DNA of 46,618 bases from NCBI GenBank assembly GCA_002428225.1, contig DIUD01000005.1, positions 30,669 to 77,286 on the forward strand, in the 5' to 3' direction. Both the position numbers and the translations under genes were made by a program. Origin of the DNA: Roseovarius sp. UBA6167 (lineage in GTDB: Bacteria; Pseudomonadota; Alphaproteobacteria; Rhodobacterales; Rhodobacteraceae). The notes under the pieces were generated by a model. It did not search any database and had not been told where the DNA came from. It saw only the letters and a list, made by a program, of their open reading frames with translations. Positions 16,919 through 24,926 of this stretch are shown piece after piece; positions within the stretch are counted from its first letter, which is position 1, and the number at the start of each line of letters is the position of its first letter.

Positions 16919-17494
16919 TCACTCGCTTTCGGCATTGCGCCCGGCGAGCACGACACTGAACATGTGCGCCGCCTCGGGGCTGAGCCCGGCCATGATCGCC
17001 GCCGCCGCGTCAGGCCGCATCCGCGCCAGGAACCCGGCGGCGAATCGCGCATCCATCTGCTCGAAGAGCGCCGCGGCTTGTTTCGGCTTCATAGTTTCGT
17101 AAACGCGGGTCAGCCGGTCGAGATCGTCCTCGGCGGCGGTCTCGGCGATGGCGAGGGTATGGCGGAGCGATTCCTCGGCTTCCTGGAGTGCCGAGAGGCG
17201 CAGCGTGATCTGCTCATCGGCGATGTCGAGCGCCAGCATCCGGTCCTCAAGCGCGCTCTCACGGGACAAAAGCCGCGCCTCGCGGTCCTTGAGCGCATCC
17301 AGAAGGGCCTGGATATCCGCCGGTTGCTCGCAACGAGCGCCCGGCCCGGCAAACTCTTCCACCGGCGTCCTGGGGGTGGATCGCGCCATGGCCTGCCCGA
17401 CGCCGTCGCCCACGCGAACCACCGCAGAGGCCAAGAGAAGTGCTGCGATCGCCGTGAGCGTGCCGCGCGCGCGGCGGCGGCGCGCGCCGCTCAT
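16919..17494 (-). CDS. MotE-like motility chaperone (MgtE-N-like domain)
   Basis: A 191-aa protein with an N-terminal hydrophobic anchor or signal (about residues 12-35), a coiled coil (DALKDREARLLSRESALEDRMLALD, about 63-110), and a C-terminal helical domain YETMKPKQAAALFEQMDARFAAGFLARMRPDAAAAIMAGLSPEAAHMFS. That last region has the pattern of the MgtE N-terminal / MotE family. In Sinorhizobium MotE is a periplasmic chaperone for MotC. Here it lies in one operon with motA and a large exported protein. It is coupled to the gene upstream by ATGA. Confidence 0.8.
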   Translation of the reverse strand: MSGARRRRARGTLTAIAALLLASAVVRVGDGVGQAMARSTPRTPVEEFAGPGARCEQPADIQALLDALKDREARLLSRESALEDRMLALDIADEQITLRLSALQEAEESLRHTLAIAETAAEDDLDRLTRVYETMKPKQAAALFEQMDARFAAGFLARMRPDAAAAIMAGLSPEAAHMFSVVLAGRNAESE

Positions 17495-17850
17495 GTCCGG
17501 CCCTCTGCGCCCTCGGGCGGGTGACGGCGAAAGACCAGGCCGGTCTCGGGCGGGGGTGGCGGCGCGTCGGGCAGGTCGTGCATGGATGCCACCAGCAATT
17601 CCAGTCGCTTGGCCACGCCCTCGGCCCGGTCGGTGAGCGTGTCGAGCGAGCCGGTGGAATTGTTGGCCGTCGCCTGCGCCGCCCGCAGCGTGCGCGAAAG
17701 GTCATCGACCTGCGCCGAGAGCACCGCGACCGCACCTCCGACCCCGTTTTCGAGATCGTTGAAGCGGCTCAGCCGGCGCGCCAGCACATGACAGTAGATC
17801 GCCGCGCCCAGCGCGCCCGCGACCAGCAGAATATCGGCGATAAGCTCCAT
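17491..17850 (-). CDS. Membrane-anchored coiled-coil protein, DUF6468-like
   Basis: A 119-aa protein: one N-terminal transmembrane helix (LIADILLVAGALGAAIYCHVLA, about residues 3-24), then a helical stretch of about 60 residues with Asn/Ser/Thr and Leu/Val periodicity (GAVAVLSAQVDDLSRTLRAA, LTDRAEGVAKRLELLVASM), and a Pro-rich tail. This layout fits a short single-pass protein found in alphaproteobacterial flagellar clusters (DUF6468, from memory). Function unknown. It lies 10 nt after fliL and overlaps the MotE-like gene, which suggests a role at the stator or basal body. Confidence 0.7.
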   Translation of the reverse strand: MELIADILLVAGALGAAIYCHVLARRLSRFNDLENGVGGAVAVLSAQVDDLSRTLRAAQATANNSTGSLDTLTDRAEGVAKRLELLVASMHDLPDAPPPPPETGLVFRRHPPEGAEGRT

Positions 17851-17860
17851 TATCTTTTCC

Positions 17861-18361
17861 TCAGTCCAGCACGAATTCCATCACCAGCAGGTCATTGACC
17901 CGCCCCTCGCCCACCACCGCCTGCACCCGGCGCAGCATCTGGCCGCGCAGCCGCAGGATCGCGCCGCTCTCTTCCAGATCGCTCAGGCGGAGCGCGCGCA
18001 GATAGGTATTGAGCACATCGACCACGCGCGGCATGACGCGCGTGACCTCGGCGGCCTGCTTTGCGGGCACCTCAAGCTCGGCGCGGAACCGCAGATGACG
18101 GCTCTGCCCGGCCTCGGCGTAGGAGACGACCAGCGGCTCGACGGGCACGAAGACAAGATCGCCGAAATCGACCACATGCCGCGCGGGCCGGCCTTCGGCG
18201 ACAGGCGTCTCGGCGCTGACGAATGGCACCATGCCCGCGCGCACGGCAACAAATCCGCCCGCGCCGCCCAGCCCCGCAAGAAACAGCCCGAGAATCAGCG
18301 GAAGGCGCGAGCGCCTTGATTTTTTCTCATTTGTTTCAGTTTGTTCGCCGGTTTCGGCCAT
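17861..18361 (-). CDS. fliL: Flagellar basal-body associated protein FliL
   Basis: A 166-aa single-pass inner-membrane protein next to the stator. A charged cytoplasmic start (TETNEKKSRRSR) is followed by one transmembrane helix (about residues 20-43), then a periplasmic domain with the FliL landmarks FVPVEPLVVSYAEAGQSRHLRFRAELEV, MPRVVDVLNTYLRAL and GRVNDLLVMEFVLD. It heads the long leftward operon through motA to flhB. The ATG at 18361 is chosen because upstream codons run into the shared promoter region with fliF. Confidence 0.93.
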   Translation of the reverse strand: MAETGEQTETNEKKSRRSRLPLILGLFLAGLGGAGGFVAVRAGMVPFVSAETPVAEGRPARHVVDFGDLVFVPVEPLVVSYAEAGQSRHLRFRAELEVPAKQAAEVTRVMPRVVDVLNTYLRALRLSDLEESGAILRLRGQMLRRVQAVVGEGRVNDLLVMEFVLD

Positions 18362-18405
18362 GCTGCGCCCTCTTTTTCTCTTCAGGGCACTATCGCCCAG
18401 AGAGG

Positions 18406-18420
18406 CTAACCGAATCTTAA
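18406..18420. promoter_or_regulatory. CtrA-like half-site pair between fliL and fliF
   Basis: CTAA-CCGAATC-TTAA fits TTAA-N7-TTAA with one mismatch. It lies in the 121-bp gap between two divergent flagellar operons, 45 nt from the fliL ATG and 63 nt from the fliF GTG. It could control both. Sequence match only. Confidence 0.45.
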
Positions 18421-18482
18421 GGCTGATGCGCGAATGATGACCCCAGAGACCGGCAGAAGGCCGATCATCGGGAGGCGATACC

Positions 18483-20054
18483 GTGCAACAAATCCTCACA
18501 CTCTGGCACTCGCTCGACATGCGGCGGCGCATGATCGTGGCCGCAGCGACGCTGGGCGTTTTCGCCGCCGTCCTTGGTCTGACACGCATGGCCGCAAGCC
18601 CGAACCTGAGCCTGCTTTACGCCGGGCTCGAGGGCGTGGCGGCGGGCGAGGTGGTGGCCGCGCTCGATCAGCGGGGCATCGCACATGAGGTGCGCGGCGA
18701 CGCCATCTATGTGGAGAGCGCGCAGCGTGACAGCCTGCGTATGGTTCTCGCCGGCGAGGGGCTGCCGTCAGGGACGGCGCGCGGTTACGAACTGCTCGAC
18801 GGGCTGTCGGGATTCGGCACCACCTCGCAGATGTTCGACGCCGCCTATTGGCGCGCCAAGGAGGGCGAGCTTGCGCGCACCATCCTCGCGCATCCCGCCG
18901 TCACGGCGGCGCGGGTGCATCTGGCCTCGGGCGGGGCAACCCCGTTTCAGCGCAACGTGCGGCAATCGGCCTCTGTCTCGGTGACGACCACGGGCGCGGG
19001 CCTGTCGCCCAAACACGCGCGCGCGCTGCAATTCCTGGTGGCCTCGGCGGTGGCGGGGCTCGCGCCCGAGGATGTGGCGGTGATCGATTCGGAAGGGGGG
19101 CTTGTCGGCGCGGAGGAGACCCCGGCCAATGCCCCCGATGACCGCGCCGAGGCGCTGCGGCTGCGCGCGCTGCGGCTGCTGGAGGCACGGGTCGGGCGCG
19201 GCAATGCGGTGGTGGAGGTGACGCTCGACACGGTGACCGAGACCGAATCGATTCGCGAGCGGCGCCTGGACCCCGAGAGCCGCGTGGCGATCAGCACCGA
19301 TACCGAGGAAAGCAGCAGCAACGCCTCGGATCAGGGCGGCAGCGTCACCGTGGCCTCGAACCTGCCAGAGGGCGATGCGGGCGGCGGCGCGCCCTCTACC
19401 AGCCGGAACGATGAAACACGCGAGCGGGTGAATTTCGAGGTCTCTTCGACCGAGCGCGAGATTTTTCGCGGCCCCGGCGCGATCCGGCGGCTGAGCGTGG
19501 CGGTGCTGGTCAACGCCCTGCCCGAGGCAGAGGTCGGCACGCCCCGCCCCGAGGAGGAACTGGTGGCGCTGCGCGACCTGGTCGGCTCCGCGGTGGGGCT
19601 CGACGAGGCACGCGGCGATATGCTGACGCTGCGCGCCCTGCCCTTCGAGACGCTCGCACCCGAGGGCACACTGGCGGTGCCGGGGCTGCTGGACCGGCTG
19701 GTGATCGACACGATGGCGCTGGTGCAGGCGGCGGTGCTTGCGCTCGTGGCGCTTGTGCTGGGGCTCTTCGTTCTGCGGCCCGTGCTGATGCGCCCGGCTT
19801 CCGCGCCGGCACAGCTTGCGCCGCCCCCCGCGCCCGCGGCGCAGGCCGCGCTCACCGGCGAGATCGACGAACGCGAGATCGACGAAGCGGGGCTGTCGGT
19901 GGTGTCCGGGGGACGCGGCGACCCGGGCCTTTTGCCCGATGACGCGCGGGCCGAGGATCCGGTGGCGCGGCTGCGCGCGCTCATCGGCGAGCGGCAGGAG
20001 GAGACCGTCGAGATCCTGCGCACATGGCTTGAGGGCGAGGAGGAGCGGGTCTGA
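18483..20054 (+). CDS. fliF: Flagellar MS-ring protein FliF
   Basis: A 523-aa inner-membrane protein that forms the MS-ring on which rotor and export gate assemble. It has an N-terminal transmembrane helix (about residues 17-37), ring-building motifs (NLSLLYAGLEGVAAGEVVAALDQRGI, ARVHLASGGATPFQRN, SASVSVTT), a variable Gly/Ser-rich loop near 270-320, a second transmembrane helix (about 400-423), and an acidic C-terminal tail for FliG. The start is a GTG with a good Shine-Dalgarno (GGGAGG). It is slightly shorter than enteric FliF (552 aa). The fliG gene that usually follows is absent here. Confidence 0.96.
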   Translation: MQQILTLWHSLDMRRRMIVAAATLGVFAAVLGLTRMAASPNLSLLYAGLEGVAAGEVVAALDQRGIAHEVRGDAIYVESAQRDSLRMVLAGEGLPSGTARGYELLDGLSGFGTTSQMFDAAYWRAKEGELARTILAHPAVTAARVHLASGGATPFQRNVRQSASVSVTTTGAGLSPKHARALQFLVASAVAGLAPEDVAVIDSEGGLVGAEETPANAPDDRAEALRLRALRLLEARVGRGNAVVEVTLDTVTETESIRERRLDPESRVAISTDTEESSSNASDQGGSVTVASNLPEGDAGGGAPSTSRNDETRERVNFEVSSTEREIFRGPGAIRRLSVAVLVNALPEAEVGTPRPEEELVALRDLVGSAVGLDEARGDMLTLRALPFETLAPEGTLAVPGLLDRLVIDTMALVQAAVLALVALVLGLFVLRPVLMRPASAPAQLAPPPAPAAQAALTGEIDEREIDEAGLSVVSGGRGDPGLLPDDARAEDPVARLRALIGERQEETVEILRTWLEGEEERV

Positions 20055-20638
20055 TGTCGATTGCGCATCTGCTGGAAGAGTTTGGCGAGCTGACGGACGG
20101 CGTGCCGCTTGCCATGACCGATGTCTCGCTCGAGGAAGAGCGGCTCGCGGCCTTCGAGAAGGGCTATCAGGCGGGCTGGGACGACGCGGTCAAGGCGCAA
20201 TCGGAGGATGTGCGCCGGATCACCACCGATCTGGCGCAGAACCTTAAGGATCTGCGCTTCACCTATGAGGAGGCTTATGGGGCGGTGATGACGGCGCTGC
20301 GCCCTCTGCTCATGGAGATGGCCGGCGCGGTGCTGCCGCGACTGGCCAGCGAGAGCCTCGCGCCGCGCATTGTCGAGATGCTGCACGAACAGGCCCGCGC
20401 GCAAGGCCGCCAGCCGGTCGAGATTGCCGCGGCGCCAGAGGATCTGCCGCGCCTCGCGCATCTGACAGAGGACGGCCTCGATATCACGCTTGCAGCCGAT
20501 GACACGCTGGGCGCGGGGCAGGTCTATCTGCGCTTTGGAGAGAGCGAGGCCGAGATCGACCTGCCCGGCGTCATTGCGGACATCTCCGCCGCCGTGAGCG
20601 CATTCTTCGACGAACAGCCAGGAAAGGCCATCGCATGA
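20054..20638 (+). CDS. fliH: Flagellar export ATPase regulator, FliH-like
   Basis: A 194-aa soluble protein in the position and with the build of FliH, which dimerises, inhibits FliI and ties it to FliN. An N-terminal acidic region with FEKGYQAGWDDAVKAQSED is followed by a helical stalk (DVRRITTDLAQNLKDLRFTYEEAYGAV) and a C-terminal globular part (DLPRLAHLTEDGLDITLAADDTLGAGQVYLRFGESEAEIDL) that is FliH/VATPase-E like. Its start overlaps the fliF stop by one base and its end overlaps fliN by 4 bp. Identity is moderate by eye; the neighbours support it. Confidence 0.8.
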   Translation: MSIAHLLEEFGELTDGVPLAMTDVSLEEERLAAFEKGYQAGWDDAVKAQSEDVRRITTDLAQNLKDLRFTYEEAYGAVMTALRPLLMEMAGAVLPRLASESLAPRIVEMLHEQARAQGRQPVEIAAAPEDLPRLAHLTEDGLDITLAADDTLGAGQVYLRFGESEAEIDLPGVIADISAAVSAFFDEQPGKAIA

Positions 20639-20931
20639 CCGACGCCACCACCCGCGCGCCCGAAAGCGCCGAAATCGCCAGCCCGTTCTCGGGTGTGCCC
20701 ATCGAGATCACCGTCTGCGTGGGCCGCGCCCGCCCGCTCATCCGCGACCTGCTCAAGCTGGGCAAGGATGCGGTGCTGCTGCTTGACCGGCGGGTGGATG
20801 ACCCGGTCGAGCTTTATATCGGCGAGCGGCTGATCGCGCGCGGCCAGCTCGAGGAGGTGGAGGGCGAGGCGACGGGACAGCTCGCGGTGCGCCTCACGGA
20901 GGTGGCCGATCTTCGGGGCGGGCTGAGTTGA
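20635..20931 (+). CDS. fliN: Flagellar motor switch protein FliN
   Basis: A 98-aa C-ring protein of the SpoA fold that also docks FliH-FliI. The core PIEITVCVGRARPLIRDLLKLGKDAVLLLDRRVDDPVELYIGERLIARGQLEEVEG is typical FliN (family form ...vGr...i.dlL.L..GsvieLd...depvdi.vNg.liarGEvv). The N-terminal extension is very short compared with E. coli FliN (137 aa). It overlaps fliH by ATGA and fliP by TTGA. Its partner fliM is not in the window. Confidence 0.95.
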   Translation: MTDATTRAPESAEIASPFSGVPIEITVCVGRARPLIRDLLKLGKDAVLLLDRRVDDPVELYIGERLIARGQLEEVEGEATGQLAVRLTEVADLRGGLS

Positions 20932-21671
20932 GCGGGACGCGCGCACGCATCGGGGCGCTGGCCCTCTTCGCGCTGCTCTGGCTGGGCGCGGGCCCGGCGC
21001 TGGCGCAGGATCTGTCGATCTCGCTCGGCGAGGGCGGCTCGATCTCGGCGCGCACGATCCAGCTCATCGCGCTGATCACGGTGCTCAGCCTCGCGCCGGG
21101 GCTGGCGATCATGATCACCGCCTTTCCGTTCATTGTCACGGTGCTGGCGATCCTGCGGCAGGGGATCGGGCTGCAACAATCGCCGCCAAACATGCTTCTG
21201 GTGAGCCTCGCGCTGTTCCTGACCTGGTTCGTGATGGAGCCGACCTTCACCGCTGCCTGGACCCGGGGCATCGCGCCGCTTGTGGCGGAGGAGGTGAGCC
21301 TTGAAGAGGGGCTGGCGCGGGCAATCGAGCCGTTTCGCGGCTTCATGGCGGCGCGCCTCGACGCCGAGACCTTTGCCGCCATGGCGGCGCTGCGCCCCGA
21401 CGCGACCGCCATCGCGGCGGGCCCCGACGCGCCGCTCTCGGTGCTGGTGCCGAGTTTCATGCTGTCGGAAATCGCGCGGGCGTTTCAGGTGGGATTCCTG
21501 ATCTTTCTCCCGTTTCTTATCATCGACCTGGTGATCGCGGCGGTGCTGATGTCGATGGGAATGATGATGGTGCCCCCCTCGGTCGTGTCCTTGCCGTTCA
21601 AGCTGGCGTTTTTCGTGATCGCCGATGGCTGGTCGCTGGTCGCGGCGAGCCTCGTGCGCGGCTACATGTGA
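20928..21671 (+). CDS. fliP: Flagellar export gate protein FliP
   Basis: A 247-aa inner-membrane protein, five copies of which form the export channel. It has a cleavable signal (about residues 1-25, ending GPALAQ), then LALFLTWFVMEPTF, and the highly conserved C-terminal block FMLSEIARAFQVGFLIFLPFLIIDLVIAAVLMSMGMMMVPPSVVSLPFKLAFFVIADGW. Length matches the family. The start appears to be TTG at 20928, overlapping the fliN stop; no better start precedes the signal peptide. Confidence 0.96.
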   Translation: MSGTRARIGALALFALLWLGAGPALAQDLSISLGEGGSISARTIQLIALITVLSLAPGLAIMITAFPFIVTVLAILRQGIGLQQSPPNMLLVSLALFLTWFVMEPTFTAAWTRGIAPLVAEEVSLEEGLARAIEPFRGFMAARLDAETFAAMAALRPDATAIAAGPDAPLSVLVPSFMLSEIARAFQVGFLIFLPFLIIDLVIAAVLMSMGMMMVPPSVVSLPFKLAFFVIADGWSLVAASLVRGYM

Positions 21672-21744
21672 TCATGGCGCGCGAAAGAGCGGGGGCGCGT
21701 CAGCGTATGCGCAAAAAAATCCGCAACGCCCTGTCAGGCGGGGA

Positions 21745-21760
21745 GTCGGCCGCAGCCGAC
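21745..21760. terminator. Short GC hairpin between convergent fliP and the DUF2125 gene
   Basis: GTCGGC-CGCA-GCCGAC is a perfect 6-bp stem with a 4-nt loop in the 159-bp convergent gap. No T-run follows on either strand, so intrinsic termination is uncertain. I see no gene in the gap; a 61-codon reading from 21668 looks random. Confidence 0.3.
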
Positions 21761-21830
21761 GCCGTTCTGGAATCCAACGCCATGGATACCCCCGCGGCCC
21801 TGCGCAGGACAACCCGGCAATGTCACGGGG

Positions 21831-23333
21831 TCAACGCATCTTCTGCCCGTTGACCAGGAGCGTGCCGTCCTTCTTGACCTCAACCCGCGAGGTGAGCGTG
21901 TCCTCGCCCTCGACAGCATGCGCGAACATGCCCGCCATCATCTCCACCATGCGCGCCTGCTCTTGCGACACGATCCCCATGGCCACGAGCCGTTCAAGCA
22001 GTGCAGTGCCGCCCTCGAGGCGAAGATCGAACGCGCCCTCGGCGGGTGGTATCTCCATCCCCTTCTCGGCCGGGCCGATATCCAGCCCGCCCGCCCCGGT
22101 CAGCCTTGCCCCCGCCGCCGAAAGCAGCATACGGTTGAGATCAAGCCGCGCGATCTCGCCGGGGGCCTGGTCGCTCTGCTCCAGCCTGGCCATCATTGCC
22201 GGGTCGAACAGATCAACGGTGAAGCGCCCCTTTCCCGACAGATCGAGCGCAAGGTCGATCGGGTCGCGCGGCAAGGCGGCGGCGGGATCGAACAGCGCCC
22301 AGAAAGACTCGGACAGTTTCATCTCGCTCAGGTCGACGACGAGTCCGAAATCGCGCATTGCCTCGCTTGGGGCGAGTGGCATCGTCAACCGGCCGGCCAT
22401 CCGCGCCATCTCATAGGCCAGCGGCATCGGCACCCCTGGCAGGGCAATTTCGGCCTGCACCTGCTCGGCCTCTCCGCCATAGGACACCCCCTCGGCGGAC
22501 AGGGCGAACTCCAGACTGCTGCGCGCATTGCGCGAGGTGACGCGCATGGTCTCGCCATCCTCGGTGAACACATAACGCCCTTCGCCGGCGCCAAGACGTA
22601 TCCGGCCCTCGCTCTCGAATCCGGCGTCGAGCGCGGCAGCCATCTGCGTGATGACCATGTCGTCGGGCAAGTGCATCCGGGAGTCGTATGTCATCGACTC
22701 CGCGCTGCCGGCATAGTCGAAGCCGGTGCTTTCCTCGGCCAGCACAAAGCGCAGCGCATAGCTGAGCCGCCCCGAGGTGAAGTCATGTAGCAACCGCCGC
22801 CCCGCTTCCTCGGGCTGCATCGCACTTGTCCCCGCCATTGATGACAGGCGGATCTCGCCCTCAAGCTCTTCCTGCGGCGCGCCGTCAATGGTCATCTCGC
22901 CCAGCGTCAGGCTCAGCTCGTTGGCGGAATAGACATAGCGCAGCGCCTCGGGCGTGCCAGAGGCGATGATCTCCAGCCCCGATTGCGCAAGCGTCGCGAT
23001 GAGCGTGACCGGCTCTCCCTCCTTGGGCGCGACGGCGAGCGCGACGGGCATGGTCTCGGGGTAGATCACCGACACGGAGCCGTCGCCGCGCTCGGCAAGT
23101 TCGATCCGCCCCATCCGCATCTCGACACGACCGCCTTCGGGGATGTCCTGCGTCAGCCCCAGATCGGGAATGACGATCCCGCCGGCGCTTCGCTGCGGTG
23201 TTCCCGTCACCTCATAGCCGAAGGCGGCAAGGGAGGCTTGCCAGCCCCGCCAGATATCCTCGGCGGTGACGGCGGCCTGGGCGCTTGTGGCCATGAGACC
23301 AAGGGCGAGGGCGGGAAGGGACAAACGGCGCAT
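21831..23333 (-). CDS. Exported DUF2125 family protein
   Basis: A 500-aa exported protein with a Sec signal (MRRLSLPALALGLMATSAQA, residues 1-20). The mature part is beta-rich, with repeated amphipathic strands (GIVIPDLGLTQDIPEGGRVEMRMGRIELAERG, FDLRLEGGTALLERLVAMG) and a C-terminal ending VEVKKDGTLLVNGQKMR that fits the DUF2125 family of alphaproteobacteria. The function is unknown; similarity to AsmA-like lipid-handling folds is a guess from the strand pattern. It is a single gene, convergent with fliP and divergent from the SDR gene. Nothing ties it to motility except position. Confidence 0.75.
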   Translation of the reverse strand: MRRLSLPALALGLMATSAQAAVTAEDIWRGWQASLAAFGYEVTGTPQRSAGGIVIPDLGLTQDIPEGGRVEMRMGRIELAERGDGSVSVIYPETMPVALAVAPKEGEPVTLIATLAQSGLEIIASGTPEALRYVYSANELSLTLGEMTIDGAPQEELEGEIRLSSMAGTSAMQPEEAGRRLLHDFTSGRLSYALRFVLAEESTGFDYAGSAESMTYDSRMHLPDDMVITQMAAALDAGFESEGRIRLGAGEGRYVFTEDGETMRVTSRNARSSLEFALSAEGVSYGGEAEQVQAEIALPGVPMPLAYEMARMAGRLTMPLAPSEAMRDFGLVVDLSEMKLSESFWALFDPAAALPRDPIDLALDLSGKGRFTVDLFDPAMMARLEQSDQAPGEIARLDLNRMLLSAAGARLTGAGGLDIGPAEKGMEIPPAEGAFDLRLEGGTALLERLVAMGIVSQEQARMVEMMAGMFAHAVEGEDTLTSRVEVKKDGTLLVNGQKMR

Positions 23334-23469
23334 CGCGAAACCTCTTGCGTCAAAATCTTCGGCCCAGCTTCGGGCCTGCATGGCACGGGGTCAAGTCATG
23401 ATCCGGCTGGAACTCATCCATTGTGCCCGATAGGATCGGATTGGCATACGGGGGAGAGAGGGGTGCATC

Positions 23470-24219
23470 ATGAGCATGACCGGAAAATGCGTTCTCATCA
23501 CCGGCGCGAGCAAGGGGATCGGGGCCGCAGCGGCGCGGATCTTTGCGCAGGCGGGCGTGAATGTGGCGCTTGTCGCGCGCAATGGCGATGCGATTGCCGA
23601 CCTGGCGGGCGACATCGGGCCGAGCGCCATTGCCATCCCCTGCGACGTTAGCCGCTTCTGGGAAATGGCCGCGGCGGTCGAGGCGTGCCACACGGCCTTC
23701 GGGCGGCTTGACGTGCTGGTAAACAATGCCGGCGTGATCGCCCCCATCGCCGCGCTTTCCGAGGCCGATCCCGAGGCCTGGGGCCATACCATCGACGTCA
23801 ACCTCAAGGGCGTGTTCAACGGGATGCGCGCGGCGCTGCCGGGGATGATCGCGCGCGGCGCGGGCACGATCCTGACCGTAAGTTCGGGCGCCGCGCATGA
23901 CCCGCTCGAGGGCTGGAGCGCCTATTGCGCCTCCAAGGCGGGCGCGGCCATGCTCACCCGCAGTGCCGATCTCGAGGCGCGGCGTGCGGGCGTGCGGGTC
24001 ATGGGTCTCTCGCCCGGCACGGTCGCCACCGACATGCAGCGCGAGATCAAGGCAAGCGGCGTCAACGCCATCAGCCGGCTGGAATGGTCCGACCATGTCC
24101 CGCCCGACTGGCCCGCAAGGGCGCTTTTGTGGATGTGCGGGGCCGAGGCGGATCAATTCCTCGGGCAGGAGATTTCGCTGCGCGATCCGGCGATTCGCGC
24201 GCGGGTGGGTCTGGCATGA
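23470..24219 (+). CDS. Short-chain dehydrogenase/reductase (SDR)
   Basis: A 249-aa classical SDR. The dinucleotide loop TGASKGIG is at residues about 11-18, NNAG in VNNAGVIAP near 86, the catalytic serine in LTVSSGAA and the YCASK pair near 150. The region after the strand LSPGTVATDM is typical. The substrate cannot be read. Its stop overlaps the next start by 4 bp, so it is coupled with a crotonase-like protein; an acyl-CoA or acyl-ACP substrate is therefore possible. A 136-bp divergent gap upstream holds a hairpin GGCCC-AGCTTC-GGGCC (23361-23376) and the dyad CCGAT-AGG-ATCGG (23427-23439). Confidence 0.85.
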   Translation: MSMTGKCVLITGASKGIGAAAARIFAQAGVNVALVARNGDAIADLAGDIGPSAIAIPCDVSRFWEMAAAVEACHTAFGRLDVLVNNAGVIAPIAALSEADPEAWGHTIDVNLKGVFNGMRAALPGMIARGAGTILTVSSGAAHDPLEGWSAYCASKAGAAMLTRSADLEARRAGVRVMGLSPGTVATDMQREIKASGVNAISRLEWSDHVPPDWPARALLWMCGAEADQFLGQEISLRDPAIRARVGLA

Positions 24220-24845
24220 TCCGGCTTGTGCGTGAGGACGGGCTGTGGATTGCCACCCTCGACCGCCCCGACAAGGCCAATGCCCTCAACGAGGCGATGC
24301 TGCGCGACTTGGCCGAGATCGCCGAGGCGGCGGCGGTCGAGGCGCGGGCGCTGATCGTGACCGGCACGGGCAAGGTGTTCTCCGCCGGGGCGGATCTCGG
24401 GGCGGTGCGCGCGGGGCTGGCCACAAGCCCGCTCTGGGAGCGGCTCTCGGGGGCGATTGCCGCGCTGCCCTGCCTCACGGTCGCCGCGCTCAACGGCACG
24501 GTGGCGGGAGGTGCGACGGGAATGGTCCTGGCCTGCGATCTGCGCGTCGCGGCACAGGGCGCGATGGCGTTCTATCCGGTGATGCGGCTTGGCTTTCGTC
24601 CGCAACCGGGCGACGTGCGCCGCCTCGTTGCGCTTGTCGGGCCGGCGCGCGCCCGGATGATCCTGCTTGCCGGCGCGAAGGTCTCGACCGACGAGGCGCT
24701 CGCCTGGGGCCTCTTCGACCGTATCGTGCCGCGCGACGAGGTGGTGGAGGCGGCGCGCGTGCTTTGCACCGACAGCCTCGCCGCCGGCCGCGATCACGCC
24801 ACCGCCCTCAAGGCGATGTGCGTCGATGCATCCCTGCCGCGATAG
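24216..24845 (+). CDS. Crotonase-fold protein lacking both hydratase glutamates
   Basis: A 209-aa member of the enoyl-CoA hydratase/isomerase family, shorter than the usual 255-265 aa. The oxyanion-hole segments are present (FSAGADLGAV near residue 55, NGTVAGGATGMVLACD at 93-108). When aligned by eye with rat enoyl-CoA hydratase, the positions of Glu144 and Glu164 are Gly102 and Val122. Ordinary syn-hydration is therefore unlikely; an isomerase, hydrolase or inactive binding role is possible. It forms a pair with the upstream SDR. The missing C-terminal helices may reduce trimer contacts. Confidence 0.75.
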   Translation: MIRLVREDGLWIATLDRPDKANALNEAMLRDLAEIAEAAAVEARALIVTGTGKVFSAGADLGAVRAGLATSPLWERLSGAIAALPCLTVAALNGTVAGGATGMVLACDLRVAAQGAMAFYPVMRLGFRPQPGDVRRLVALVGPARARMILLAGAKVSTDEALAWGLFDRIVPRDEVVEAARVLCTDSLAAGRDHATALKAMCVDASLPR

Positions 24846-24926
24846 GCCGCGGCACATCCCCGGCGCGCGCGACCATGGGTGGCGCGCCTCTTTCCACCGC
24901 GCGCGCTAAGCGGTAGCCTCGGCACC

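Noticed and set aside
21668..21853. 61-codon reading after fliP
   Set aside because: No Shine-Dalgarno and no motif, it overlaps the end of the DUF2125 gene, and its composition is random.
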